DNA of 36,715 nt. It comes from JAVBPP01 sp031549535. Its GTDB lineage: Bacteria > Bacillota > Clostridia > Oscillospirales > Acutalibacteraceae. Each line of letters opens with the position of its first letter. Within the stretch, counting starts at the first letter, position 1. Under the pieces are notes generated by a model. The model did not search any database. It worked only from the letters and a program-made list of their open reading frames with translations, and was not told the DNA's origin. The translations under genes and the position numbers were made by a program. This document shows, piece by piece, positions 22,469-29,083 of this stretch. The DNA is taken from assembly GCA_031549535.1 (NCBI GenBank), contig JAVBPP010000048.1, positions 1 through 36,715 of the forward strand. The letters run 5' to 3'.

Positions 22469-23530
22469 ATGAAGCAGGTTTTGATTTTATTCGGCGGCGC
22501 GTCTAACGAGCATGATGTTTCGCTTTTGTCGGCCAGCTCGGTGATTGCCGCGCTGGATCGCACAAAATATGAACCAGTTTTAGTGGGTATCACCAAGCAG
22601 GGGGGCTGGTTTTACTATACGGGCGACCCCGCCCTTCTGCCGGAGGATAATTGGCTGAAGCAGACGAATTGCCTCACCCCGGCGATTCTTTCCCCTGATA
22701 CGGAGCACCATGGTATTTTGCTGCTGCGGGAGGGTAAGGCGGAGCTTCGGCGTGTGGATGTCTGCTTCCCCGTACTCCACGGGAAAAACGGCGAGGATGG
22801 CACCATGCAGGGCTTATTGACCATGGCGGGTATCCCCTTTGTCGGCTGTGACCTGCTCTCCAGCGCCATGTGCATGGATAAGGCCGTAACTAATATGGTG
22901 ATGGATTCCTGCGGGTTTGCCCAGGCCAAGTGGCGCGCCTTTACCCGCCATGAATTTGTGCAGAATGCGCACGCTCTGCTGCGGGAGGCGGCGGATTACC
23001 TTGGCTTTCCCCTGTTTGTTAAGCCTGCCAACGCGGGTTCCTCCGTGGGCGTAACCAAGGTCAAGGCGTTCGATGCGTTGCGCGCTGCGGTGGAAGAGGC
23101 CTTTTTGCATGACGGTAAAGCACTTCTGGAAGAGGGCATTGACGGCATAGAAGCAGAGTGCGCTGTGCTGGGCAATGAACAGCCGATTGCCTCCGTTGTA
23201 GGCGAGGTTGCGCCCAGCAACGAGTTTTACGACTATGCCGCAAAGTATATTGACAACAAAAGCGAGCTGTATATCCCGGCGCGCTTCGCAACAGAGCTGC
23301 AGGAGCAAATCCGCGAAAAAGCAATCGGCATTTACCATGCTATGGGTTGCGCGGGGCTCGCACGGGTGGACTTTTTCGTCCGCCGGGGCGATAATGCGCT
23401 GCTCATCAACGAGCTGAACACCGTCCCGGGCTTTACGTCCATCAGCATGTATCTCAAGCTGTTTGACGCGGCGGGTATCCCTTACGCGCAATTGATTGAT
23501 CGGCTGTTATGCCTGGCAATGGAGAAGTAA
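22469..23530 (+). CDS. ddl: D-alanine--D-alanine ligase
   Basis: Joins two D-alanines with ATP to make the peptidoglycan dipeptide. The 353-aa ATP-grasp enzyme starts MKQVLILFGGASNEHDVSLLSA (first 20 residues shown in part as motif FGGASNEHDVS), with PLFVKPANAGSSVGV for ATP binding and LLINELNTVPGFTSIS for metal and substrate. In the omega loop, FYDYAAKYID has Tyr where D-Ala-D-lactate ligases often have Phe, so a normal D-Ala-D-Ala product and vancomycin sensitivity of this step are expected. ATG at 22469 is set by GGGAG 8 nt upstream and homology; the longer frame overlaps the GNAT gene. Confidence 0.96.
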   Translation: MKQVLILFGGASNEHDVSLLSASSVIAALDRTKYEPVLVGITKQGGWFYYTGDPALLPEDNWLKQTNCLTPAILSPDTEHHGILLLREGKAELRRVDVCFPVLHGKNGEDGTMQGLLTMAGIPFVGCDLLSSAMCMDKAVTNMVMDSCGFAQAKWRAFTRHEFVQNAHALLREAADYLGFPLFVKPANAGSSVGVTKVKAFDALRAAVEEAFLHDGKALLEEGIDGIEAECAVLGNEQPIASVVGEVAPSNEFYDYAAKYIDNKSELYIPARFATELQEQIREKAIGIYHAMGCAGLARVDFFVRRGDNALLINELNTVPGFTSISMYLKLFDAAGIPYAQLIDRLLCLAMEK

Positions 23531-23532
23531 GA

Positions 23533-23985
23533 ATGGAGACAAACTACAAAAAACAGGTGATTGTACATATAGAGGACAAGCACATTGTGGACGGGGAGCC
23601 GTCCTATTCCGAGTTGACCACCACGGGTGAGCTGGAGGGCTGCGGAGAGGCTTACAGCCTGCGTTACACCGAAACGGACGAGGAACTGCGCGAATGCGTT
23701 ACAACCTTGGCTGTGGAGGGGGATATGCGCATCACCATGACGCGCGAGGGGCCTTACACCACCCATATGGTTCTGGAGCGGGACAAGCGCCACCATGTGT
23801 TTTATGAAACGCCTTACGGCAGCATCCAGATGGGTATATTTGCCAAGGCCATTCAGTCCAGTATGCAGATGGACGGCGGACAGCTTAGCTTTCGCTATAC
23901 CATTGATTACAGCTCCGGCAGCCTTTCGTTCAACGAGCTCACGCTAACCGTGCGGGAGGCGGGCATGGGAAAGGTGCTGTCATAA
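23533..23985 (+). CDS. DUF1934 beta-barrel protein
   Basis: A 150-aa protein of the DUF1934 family, predicted to form a small lipocalin-like beta-barrel in the cytoplasm (no signal peptide). Visible features are alternating strands, SLRYTETDEELRECVTTLAVEGDMRITMTREG (a typical block, shown in parts: RYTETDE, TTLAVEG, ITMTREG) and the C-terminal IDYSSGSLSFNELTLTV. Function is unknown. It starts 2 nt after the ddl stop with GGAGAAG as RBS. In many Firmicutes it neighbours argS or ddl-type genes, but that does not define a role. Confidence 0.85.
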   Translation: METNYKKQVIVHIEDKHIVDGEPSYSELTTTGELEGCGEAYSLRYTETDEELRECVTTLAVEGDMRITMTREGPYTTHMVLERDKRHHVFYETPYGSIQMGIFAKAIQSSMQMDGGQLSFRYTIDYSSGSLSFNELTLTVREAGMGKVLS

Positions 23986-24004
23986 TAAAATGGGGGAGAT
24001 AACG

Positions 24005-24874
24005 ATGAATCGAAGCATCAGAGGCATTCTGGCCGCAGTGCTGTGCCTTTCGCTGCCGCTTGCGCTTGCCTCCTGCGGCGAAAAGCCGGGTGTCACCACG
24101 CAGTCAAGCACACAGGGCGGCTCAAGCACAGGGCCAACAACCGAGCCAACCACCATATTCCAAACAACGACCAAACGGCAAACGACGACCAGCCGGCCGG
24201 CAACAAAGGCCCCCTCCGCAAGCGAAAAGGGCACAACAGGCAAGCAGGACAAGGTCTGCTACCTCACTTTTGACGACGGCCCCAGTAAAAACACCCCCAA
24301 GATTTTAAAAATTTTAAAGGATGAGAACATTAAAGCCACATTTTTTGTCATCGGCCAAAGCGACCATGCCTATATGAAGGACATTGTTGCGCAGGGGCAC
24401 ACGATAGCCCTGCATTGCTACGCGCATGAATACAGTAAAATCTACCAAAACGAGGACGCCTACTTTACGGATTTGCAGCGCATCAGTGATTTGGTGGAAC
24501 AGCAGACCGGCGTTATCAGCAAAATTATCCGTTTTCCCGGGGGCGCGAGCAACACCGTAAGCCGCAGATACAATAAGGGAATCATGACCCGCTTAACGCA
24601 GCAGGTGCAGGAAAAGGGCTATCAATACTATGACTGGAACTGCTCCAACGGGGATGCGGATGATGAAGTTGTCAGCGCGGAAAAGCTCCTGCGCAATGTA
24701 AAAAGCAATGTCGGCAGTCAAGGCGAACTGATTGTTCTCATGCACGATTCCTACGCCAAAACCACAACCGTAACCGCCCTGCCGGATGTCATCGCATTTT
24801 TAAAAGGCAAGGGCTACCGCTTTGCGGCAATCACCCCGGATACCGCGCCGATTCATCATCGGGTGGGGAATTGA
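24005..24874 (+). CDS. Polysaccharide deacetylase lipoprotein (NodB family)
   Basis: A 289-aa secreted lipoprotein: signal peptide with lipobox LASC (Cys about 24), a Thr/Ser-rich linker to about residue 82, then a carbohydrate esterase family 4 domain. Catalytic motifs are YLTFDDGPS (first Asp is the base, second binds metal), HCYAHEYS (H-x-x-x-H metal site) and RFPGGASN; the last His motif is LIVLMHDS. It likely deacetylates N-acetylglucosamine of peptidoglycan, changing lysozyme sensitivity. ATG at 24005 was chosen because GGGGGAG lies 6 nt upstream. It ends the operon and a terminator follows. Confidence 0.93.
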   Translation: MNRSIRGILAAVLCLSLPLALASCGEKPGVTTQSSTQGGSSTGPTTEPTTIFQTTTKRQTTTSRPATKAPSASEKGTTGKQDKVCYLTFDDGPSKNTPKILKILKDENIKATFFVIGQSDHAYMKDIVAQGHTIALHCYAHEYSKIYQNEDAYFTDLQRISDLVEQQTGVISKIIRFPGGASNTVSRRYNKGIMTRLTQQVQEKGYQYYDWNCSNGDADDEVVSAEKLLRNVKSNVGSQGELIVLMHDSYAKTTTVTALPDVIAFLKGKGYRFAAITPDTAPIHHRVGN

Positions 24875-24893
24875 TAGGATTCGCACACAATAG

Positions 24894-24930
24894 AACCCGC
24901 CGCATCCCCAAAAGGACTGCGGCGGGTTTT
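24894..24930 (+). terminator. Intrinsic terminator after the deacetylase gene
   Basis: An 11-bp perfect stem AACCCGCCGCA (24894-24904) / TGCGGCGGGTT (24918-24928), then TT. It lies between two convergent genes and could serve both, but only the plus side has a short T-run. Confidence 0.8.
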
Positions 24931-24942
24931 CAGTATGATATA

Positions 24943-25827
24943 TTACAGCGTCTGCGCCAGCGCCTTTAAATAAGCGCGGAAGCTCTCGCCGATTTCGGGG
25001 TGGCGCAGGGCGGTTTCGCAGTTAGCCTGCATAATGCCCAGCTTGTTGCCCATGTCGTAGCGTGTGCCGGTAAAATTGCAGGCAAGCAGCTCGCCGGCCG
25101 CGCCCAGCTCGCTCATCACATCGGTTAGGTATAATTCCTGCCCGGCGGGGGTGTTGTTTAGACCGCTCTCCAGCATATCAAACACCTTTCCGGGCAGCAC
25201 CACGCGCCCGAGGATGGCGTAGAGGGAGAGGATTTGCTCCGGCTTGGGTTTTTCAATAATTTTATGGCAGTTCATGAGGCGGGTTTCGTTCGGCAGTGTG
25301 GTGACATCCAGTGTGCAATACAGTTGAATCTGCTCGCGTGTCACTTCATTTACGCCTACGACACCCTTTCCATATGTTTCATAAGCACGGCAAAGCTGGC
25401 CGACCGCGGGGTCTTCTCCGATAATAACATCATCGCCGTAGAGCACCGCAAAAGGCTCATCCCCGATGAAGGAACGCCCGCTGAGAATGGCGTGGCCGAG
25501 CCCCTTGGTGACTTTCTGACGGATAAAATACACATTCGCAAGGTTGGCAACGGCTTTGACCTGCTCTAAAATTTCCGCCTTATTCGGGTTGCCCTCCAGC
25601 CCCTTTTCCAGCTCAAACGCATGGTCAAAATGGTCCTCAATCACACCCTTGCCGCGGTTGGTGATAATTAAAATATCCTCAATACCAGCCGCAACAGCCT
25701 CCTCCACGATGTATTGAATCGCGGGTTTATCCACGATGTTCAGCATCTCTTTGGGAACAGCCTTGGATGCGGGCAAAACGCGGGTGCCAAGCCCCGCAGC
25801 GGGAATCATTGCCTTGCGAATTTTCAT
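24943..25827 (-). CDS. galU: UTP--glucose-1-phosphate uridylyltransferase
   Basis: Makes UDP-glucose from UTP and glucose-1-phosphate for cell-wall glycans and glycolipids. The 294-aa nucleotidyltransferase shows AMIPAAGLGTRVLPASKAVPKEML near the N-terminus (motifs AGLGTR and PKEML), YGDDVI, and IIEKPKPEQ; the C-terminal FTGTRYDMGNKLG is typical. ATG at 25827 was preferred over one at 25842 since GAGGA stands 8 nt before it and the homologous start is MKIRKA. It is 31 nt behind the DUF2628 gene, so probably one transcript. Confidence 0.95.
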   Translation of the reverse strand: MKIRKAMIPAAGLGTRVLPASKAVPKEMLNIVDKPAIQYIVEEAVAAGIEDILIITNRGKGVIEDHFDHAFELEKGLEGNPNKAEILEQVKAVANLANVYFIRQKVTKGLGHAILSGRSFIGDEPFAVLYGDDVIIGEDPAVGQLCRAYETYGKGVVGVNEVTREQIQLYCTLDVTTLPNETRLMNCHKIIEKPKPEQILSLYAILGRVVLPGKVFDMLESGLNNTPAGQELYLTDVMSELGAAGELLACNFTGTRYDMGNKLGIMQANCETALRHPEIGESFRAYLKALAQTL

Positions 25828-25858
25828 ACCTGTCTTCCTCATCTTTCCAAAAAATTAT

Positions 25859-26851
25859 TTATTGAAATATCCATATAATCAAGTGTGCAACCACCTGGTT
25901 TGCAGCAAACACACAGATTGTTCCGACAACCAGCGAGGCAAAGGAAACACCGCCGCGTGTAAGCGTACCCGTATAAAAACTTGCTTCGTCCGTACTGCCC
26001 TGCCGCAGCGCGGAGACGGTTTTTACGAGCTTGCGCTTATAAAAATAATTGGCAAACATACCGAACAGAGCAGAAAGTGCAAAATTGCCCAAGTAAATGG
26101 GAATTAGCTTCGCATAGATATCCGTCAGTCCATTCATAAGGGACGGGTCATACGGGTTGAATGTGCCGCCTTGCAACATGGGGTTGGCAAGGTCTGTTAC
26201 CTGCTGCAACAGGGGCTGCGTATAAAAAGCGGTGGCAACGGAGTAAAGCGCACTCACGAGAAAAAAAAGAGCCGTGGCCGCGTAAAGTTTGCGATACAAC
26301 GCCCAAAGGGAACCAAACAAAAACGCGCACCAGTTCCAGGAAAGCTTGCTGCGCCGTTTGGCCATGCTGCGAAACTTGCCCACATAGTCCGGAGCGTTGG
26401 CCTTCACCAGCGTGGCGATATCCCGCATGGCAACACCGTCCAGCAGCTCATCGGGCTGAATATTGGCTTCATACGAAAAGGAGATGGGGGGAGGCACCGT
26501 CCAGCTGTTGTCCTGCGGCGGGAGCAGGGAGCGACCACAGCGTGTGCAGAACAGGGTGTTTGGCTCGTTCATGCAGGAACAATAGCGGCAGTAAACCGCT
26601 GCGCCCTGTGTTTGCTGCCCGGCTACTTGCGGCTGGCCCGCATAGGGAGCTTCCGGCTGTGGCGCGTCTTGCCGCTGCGGAGCGGACCAAACAAAACCGG
26701 AGGCGTGCTTCGCCGCGCTGACACACATGCCGCCCTGTGTCCAGCAGTCCCGATGCTGCGGTGTGCCGCAGTCCGGGCAGGTTACGATGTCCTCGTCCTC
26801 CATCAGCGCTTTCCCGCAGCCGTTGCAGATAATTGGCGTTGTAGAACCCAT
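25859..26851 (-). CDS. Zinc-ribbon/RING-like DUF2628 membrane protein
   Basis: A 330-aa protein. The N-terminus has a prokaryotic RING-like zinc site (CNGCG...CPDCG...HRDCW), then a Pro/Gln-rich linker and a second zinc ribbon (CRYCS...CTRCGRSL). A hydrophobic DUF2628 region follows from about residue 170 (SKLSWNWCAFLFGSLWALYRKLY) with four membrane segments. Function is unknown; members may sense or traffic at the membrane. ATG at 26851 is supported by GGGAGGG 7 nt upstream; the frame runs 7 codons further back. It has its own good promoter and leads galU, with which it may be co-expressed. Confidence 0.85.
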   Translation of the reverse strand: MGSTTPIICNGCGKALMEDEDIVTCPDCGTPQHRDCWTQGGMCVSAAKHASGFVWSAPQRQDAPQPEAPYAGQPQVAGQQTQGAAVYCRYCSCMNEPNTLFCTRCGRSLLPPQDNSWTVPPPISFSYEANIQPDELLDGVAMRDIATLVKANAPDYVGKFRSMAKRRSKLSWNWCAFLFGSLWALYRKLYAATALFFLVSALYSVATAFYTQPLLQQVTDLANPMLQGGTFNPYDPSLMNGLTDIYAKLIPIYLGNFALSALFGMFANYFYKRKLVKTVSALRQGSTDEASFYTGTLTRGGVSFASLVVGTICVFAANQVVAHLIIWIFQ

Positions 26852-26893
26852 TGCAGAGCCCTCCCTTAGCAATCATAGTTTCAAATGAAAACT

Positions 26894-26922
26894 ATTATAC
26901 TCCTCTCCGTTGTATGATTCAA
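26894..26922 (-). promoter_or_regulatory. Promoter of the DUF2628-galU unit
   Basis: On the minus strand: TTGAAT (26917-26922), a 17-nt spacer, a perfect TATAAT (26894-26899), about 43 nt upstream of the ATG. Confidence 0.75.
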
Positions 26923-26959
26923 TTCTTTTTGTGTTTTTTCTTTGGATTCTTTGGATTCT

Positions 26960-26988
26960 TTGCATTTTTGTCTGATTTTTGCTATACT
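26960..26988 (+). promoter_or_regulatory. Promoter of nth
   Basis: TTGCAT (26960-26965), a 17-nt spacer, TATACT (26983-26988), about 31 nt upstream of the nth ATG. Just upstream the sequence repeats TTCTTTGGA in tandem (about 26938-26960). The divergent DUF2628 promoter ends only about 38 nt away. Confidence 0.7.
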
Positions 26989-27019
26989 ATTGCAAACATA
27001 TAGAAGGATTGTGTGAACG

Positions 27020-27661
27020 ATGCAAAGCATACAGGCAAAAGCACTGCGAGCGGTTGCGCTGCTGCGGGCGGAATACCCGGATGCCCTCTGCTCTCTGGAG
27101 GCAGCAGATCCCCTTCAGCTGCTGATTGCAACGCGTCTTTCCGCGCAGTGTACGGACGCCCGCGTGAATTTGGTAACTCCGGCACTTTTTGCAGCCTATC
27201 CGGATTTGGATGCCTTTTGCGCGGCGGAGCTTTCCGACATTGAGGCCATTGTGCGCCCCTGCGGATTTTACCATACCAAAGCGAAGGATATCATCGCAAT
27301 GGCGTGCATGTTAAGAGCGGAGTTCGGCGGCATTGTACCCAATAGCATCGAACAGCTCATTCGCCTGCCCGGTGTAGGCAGAAAGACAGCGAACCTAATT
27401 ATGGGGGATATCTACGGAAAGCCTGCCGTTGTGGCGGATACCCACCTCATTCGCATCAGCAATCTGCTGGGCTTCGTTTCCTCCAAGGATCCGCTGAAGG
27501 TGGAGTTGGCGCTCAAGGCGCTTTTGCCGCCGGAGGAGAGCAACGATTTTTGCCACCGCTGTGTGCTGCACGGCCGTGCGGTCTGTATCGCCCGCCGCCC
27601 GCAGTGTGCGAGCTGCTGCTTGAGGGAGCTTTGTGCACACGCCCAAAAAATGGAGGCATAA
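27020..27661 (+). CDS. nth: Endonuclease III (base-excision DNA glycosylase/AP lyase)
   Basis: Removes oxidised pyrimidines and cuts at the abasic site. The 213-aa length is typical. The helix-hairpin-helix is LPGVGRKTANLI with catalytic Lys122; Asp140 in VVADTHLIR is the other catalytic residue. The 4Fe-4S cluster loop Cys189-x6-Cys196-x2-Cys199-x5-Cys205 is intact. ATG at 27020 has AAGGA about 11 nt upstream and a promoter close by. The amidase lipoprotein gene follows by 15 nt. Confidence 0.97.
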   Translation: MQSIQAKALRAVALLRAEYPDALCSLEAADPLQLLIATRLSAQCTDARVNLVTPALFAAYPDLDAFCAAELSDIEAIVRPCGFYHTKAKDIIAMACMLRAEFGGIVPNSIEQLIRLPGVGRKTANLIMGDIYGKPAVVADTHLIRISNLLGFVSSKDPLKVELALKALLPPEESNDFCHRCVLHGRAVCIARRPQCASCCLRELCAHAQKMEA

Positions 27662-27676
27662 AAAGGAGGGAGTTCC

Positions 27677-28396
27677 TTGCGTTATGGTTGCGGATTGCTG
27701 GCACTGCTACTGTGCCTGTCAGTAGCCTCCTGTCAAAAAAAGCCCGAGCCGCCACGCGTTACGGGGGAAACACAATACCCCCCGCAAACAACGCTGCGTT
27801 GGGCGGAGCCGGTTTCTCCTTTGGCACGGCCCGCGCCGGAACAATTGCCTGCGGGTTTTGTGCAAACTGCCTCCTCCGAGCGGGAGGAAACTGTCAGTCA
27901 TGTAATGCTACACTTTATGAGCGCAGTGGGGATAAACGCGCAAAAGCCCTATGACTGGGCGGCGCTTGCCACCATTTTTGCGCAATCCCAAACCTCGGCG
28001 CATTATGTGATTGACCGGAACGGAATGATTTACGCCCTGGTGCCCGAGAACCGCGCCGCCTGGCACGCGGGCAAGGGGGAATGGCAGGGCGACAGCCGTT
28101 ACACCAACCGCATGAACCAATATGCCATCGGCATAGAGCTGCTTGCCATCGGCTCACAGCAGGATATGGCGAAGTACCTAACTGCGCAGCAATATGATGC
28201 GCTGCGCAAGGAGGATGTCGGTTTTACGACTGCACAGTATCTGGCGCTTGACCGCCTACTGGCAGATATTTTAGAGCGCAACCCAGGCATAACGGCGGAT
28301 CGGCAGCACATTCTGGGGCACGACGAGTACACCGCGCGTAAAAATGACCCCGGTGAACTGTTTGACTGGGGCCGCTTAACGGTGATTTCTACATAA
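27677..28396 (+). CDS. N-acetylmuramoyl-L-alanine amidase lipoprotein (Amidase_2)
   Basis: A 239-aa secreted enzyme that cuts the bond between muramic acid and the stem peptide. The signal peptide ends in SVASC, so Cys19 is probably lipidated. The Amidase_2 (T7-lysozyme/AmpD-like) domain has zinc ligands His79 (VMLHFMS), His215 (ILGHDEY) and Asp224 (RKNDPGELFDW), plus Glu154 in YAIGIELL and the block SAHYVIDRNGMIYALVPE (motif SAHYVIDRNG). It starts with TTG, set by GGAGGG 6 nt upstream. The 3' end overlaps the opposing small gene by 8 nt. Confidence 0.93.
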   Translation: MRYGCGLLALLLCLSVASCQKKPEPPRVTGETQYPPQTTLRWAEPVSPLARPAPEQLPAGFVQTASSEREETVSHVMLHFMSAVGINAQKPYDWAALATIFAQSQTSAHYVIDRNGMIYALVPENRAAWHAGKGEWQGDSRYTNRMNQYAIGIELLAIGSQQDMAKYLTAQQYDALRKEDVGFTTAQYLALDRLLADILERNPGITADRQHILGHDEYTARKNDPGELFDWGRLTVIST

Positions 28397-28658
28397 GCAG
28401 CAGGGCGGTGGCGGCCGCGCTCACGGCGGCACCCGCCGCTCCGGCGAGGGCGAACTGCCCGATGCGAAGCAGTTTGTTTCGGCGAAGCAGGGAGACGGGC
28501 GGAATCCCCGCGCTGTTGGCAATTAACCCCGCTCGTTCTTTTAGTGTCCCCTCGCTTGTGGCCGAAAACTCGGGTTTTATAAAGAACAAGACGCGCTCGA
28601 AGTATTCACACTGCGTTTGCGTGATTTCCACAACCTGTCGGTTTACGCCCTTTATCAT
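28389..28658 (-). CDS. Small conserved-looking membrane-tail protein of unknown function
   Basis: An 89-aa protein I cannot assign to a named family. The N-terminal half (MIKGVNRQVVEITQTQ, then EYFERVLFFIKPEF) resembles a small hypothetical protein that I recall from other Clostridia, but I cannot check this. Then comes a polar stretch, basic residues (LLRRNKLLRIG) and a final hydrophobic Ala-rich helix of about 20 residues, probably a C-terminal membrane anchor. ATG at 28658 is preferred: AAAGGA lies 11 nt upstream; a second in-frame ATG at 28670 sits too close to that RBS. The frame stays open much further upstream, but that part is AT-rich and non-coding in look. Confidence 0.65.
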   Translation of the reverse strand: MIKGVNRQVVEITQTQCEYFERVLFFIKPEFSATSEGTLKERAGLIANSAGIPPVSLLRRNKLLRIGQFALAGAAGAAVSAAATALLLM

Positions 28659-28852
28659 GGTTATGACCATCCTTTCACAAGCCGATAGAAGTTTTGTGCT
28701 CTGTTTGTTTAGCGTTTGCGGATAGGCGTAAAATATTCCAATTAAGTATGAGAATGTATATTTTTTTGCAGTTGTGTGACAGCGACGTATCTCGACTGTT
28801 TCCGTCTTATTTCGACGAAACGCGTAAATTATACCGTGTGTATATTTAAGTC

Positions 28853-28895
28853 TTGTCCACCTTTCTGTGGAAAACCCTGTGGAAAATGTGGAAAA
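28853..28895 (-). repeat. Cluster of DnaA-box-like 9-mers
   Basis: Three exact copies of TGTGGAAAA (28866-28874, 28878-28886, 28887-28895), which on the minus strand read TTTTCCACA, one base from the DnaA-box consensus TTATCCACA. A fourth, opposed copy, TTGTCCACC (28853-28861), has two mismatches. The sites are spaced 12 and 9 nt apart. Whether DnaA binds is inference. Confidence 0.5.
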
Positions 28896-29005
28896 CCCCT
28901 TAAAACCCCCGCTTTTTTTCTTCACAGCCCCCCATTTCCCTGTTTTTGGGTATTACGAAGCGTTTTATTCTCTTTACCGGGCACGCTGCGGGGAGGGGTG
29001 CGTAA

Positions 29006-29035
29006 ATGGTTTTGTTATACAAAAATTGTGTATAA
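29006..29035 (+). CDS. Possible leader mini-ORF upstream of the mannosidase
   Basis: A very strong Shine-Dalgarno match GGGGAGGGG (28990-28998) stands 7 nt before an ATG that opens a 9-codon frame (MVLLYKNCV) and then stops. It ends 48 nt before the mannosidase ATG. It may be a leader peptide, a decayed gene start, or chance. No transcript evidence is available from sequence alone. Confidence 0.25.
   Translation: MVLLYKNCV
29015..29035. promoter_or_regulatory. Palindrome and DnaA-box match before the mannosidase gene
   Basis: TTATACA (29015-29021), 7 nt, TGTATAA (29029-29035) forms an inverted repeat that could be an operator for a dimeric regulator of the downstream glycan genes. Its right part, TGTGTATAA (29027-29035), is also an exact reverse complement of the DnaA box TTATACACA. 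No regulator gene is adjacent. Confidence 0.4.
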
Positions 29036-29083
29036 ATAGTGAGCGGGCATCACAAAAATTAGATCTGCGAGAGGAAGCTGCCT

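Larger units (their letters stand above)
28659..29083. other. Gene-poor intergenic region with DnaA-box-like repeats
   Basis: About 425 nt between the small minus-strand gene and the mannosidase gene. It contains the cluster of TGTGGAAAA repeats, an exact DnaA-box match, a palindrome and a 9-codon mini-ORF, each listed separately. Longer open frames here, for example from 28867 with product start MENPVENVENPLKPP, are repetitive and lack a ribosome binding site, so I do not call them genes. No convincing promoter for the mannosidase was found. Confidence 0.6.
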
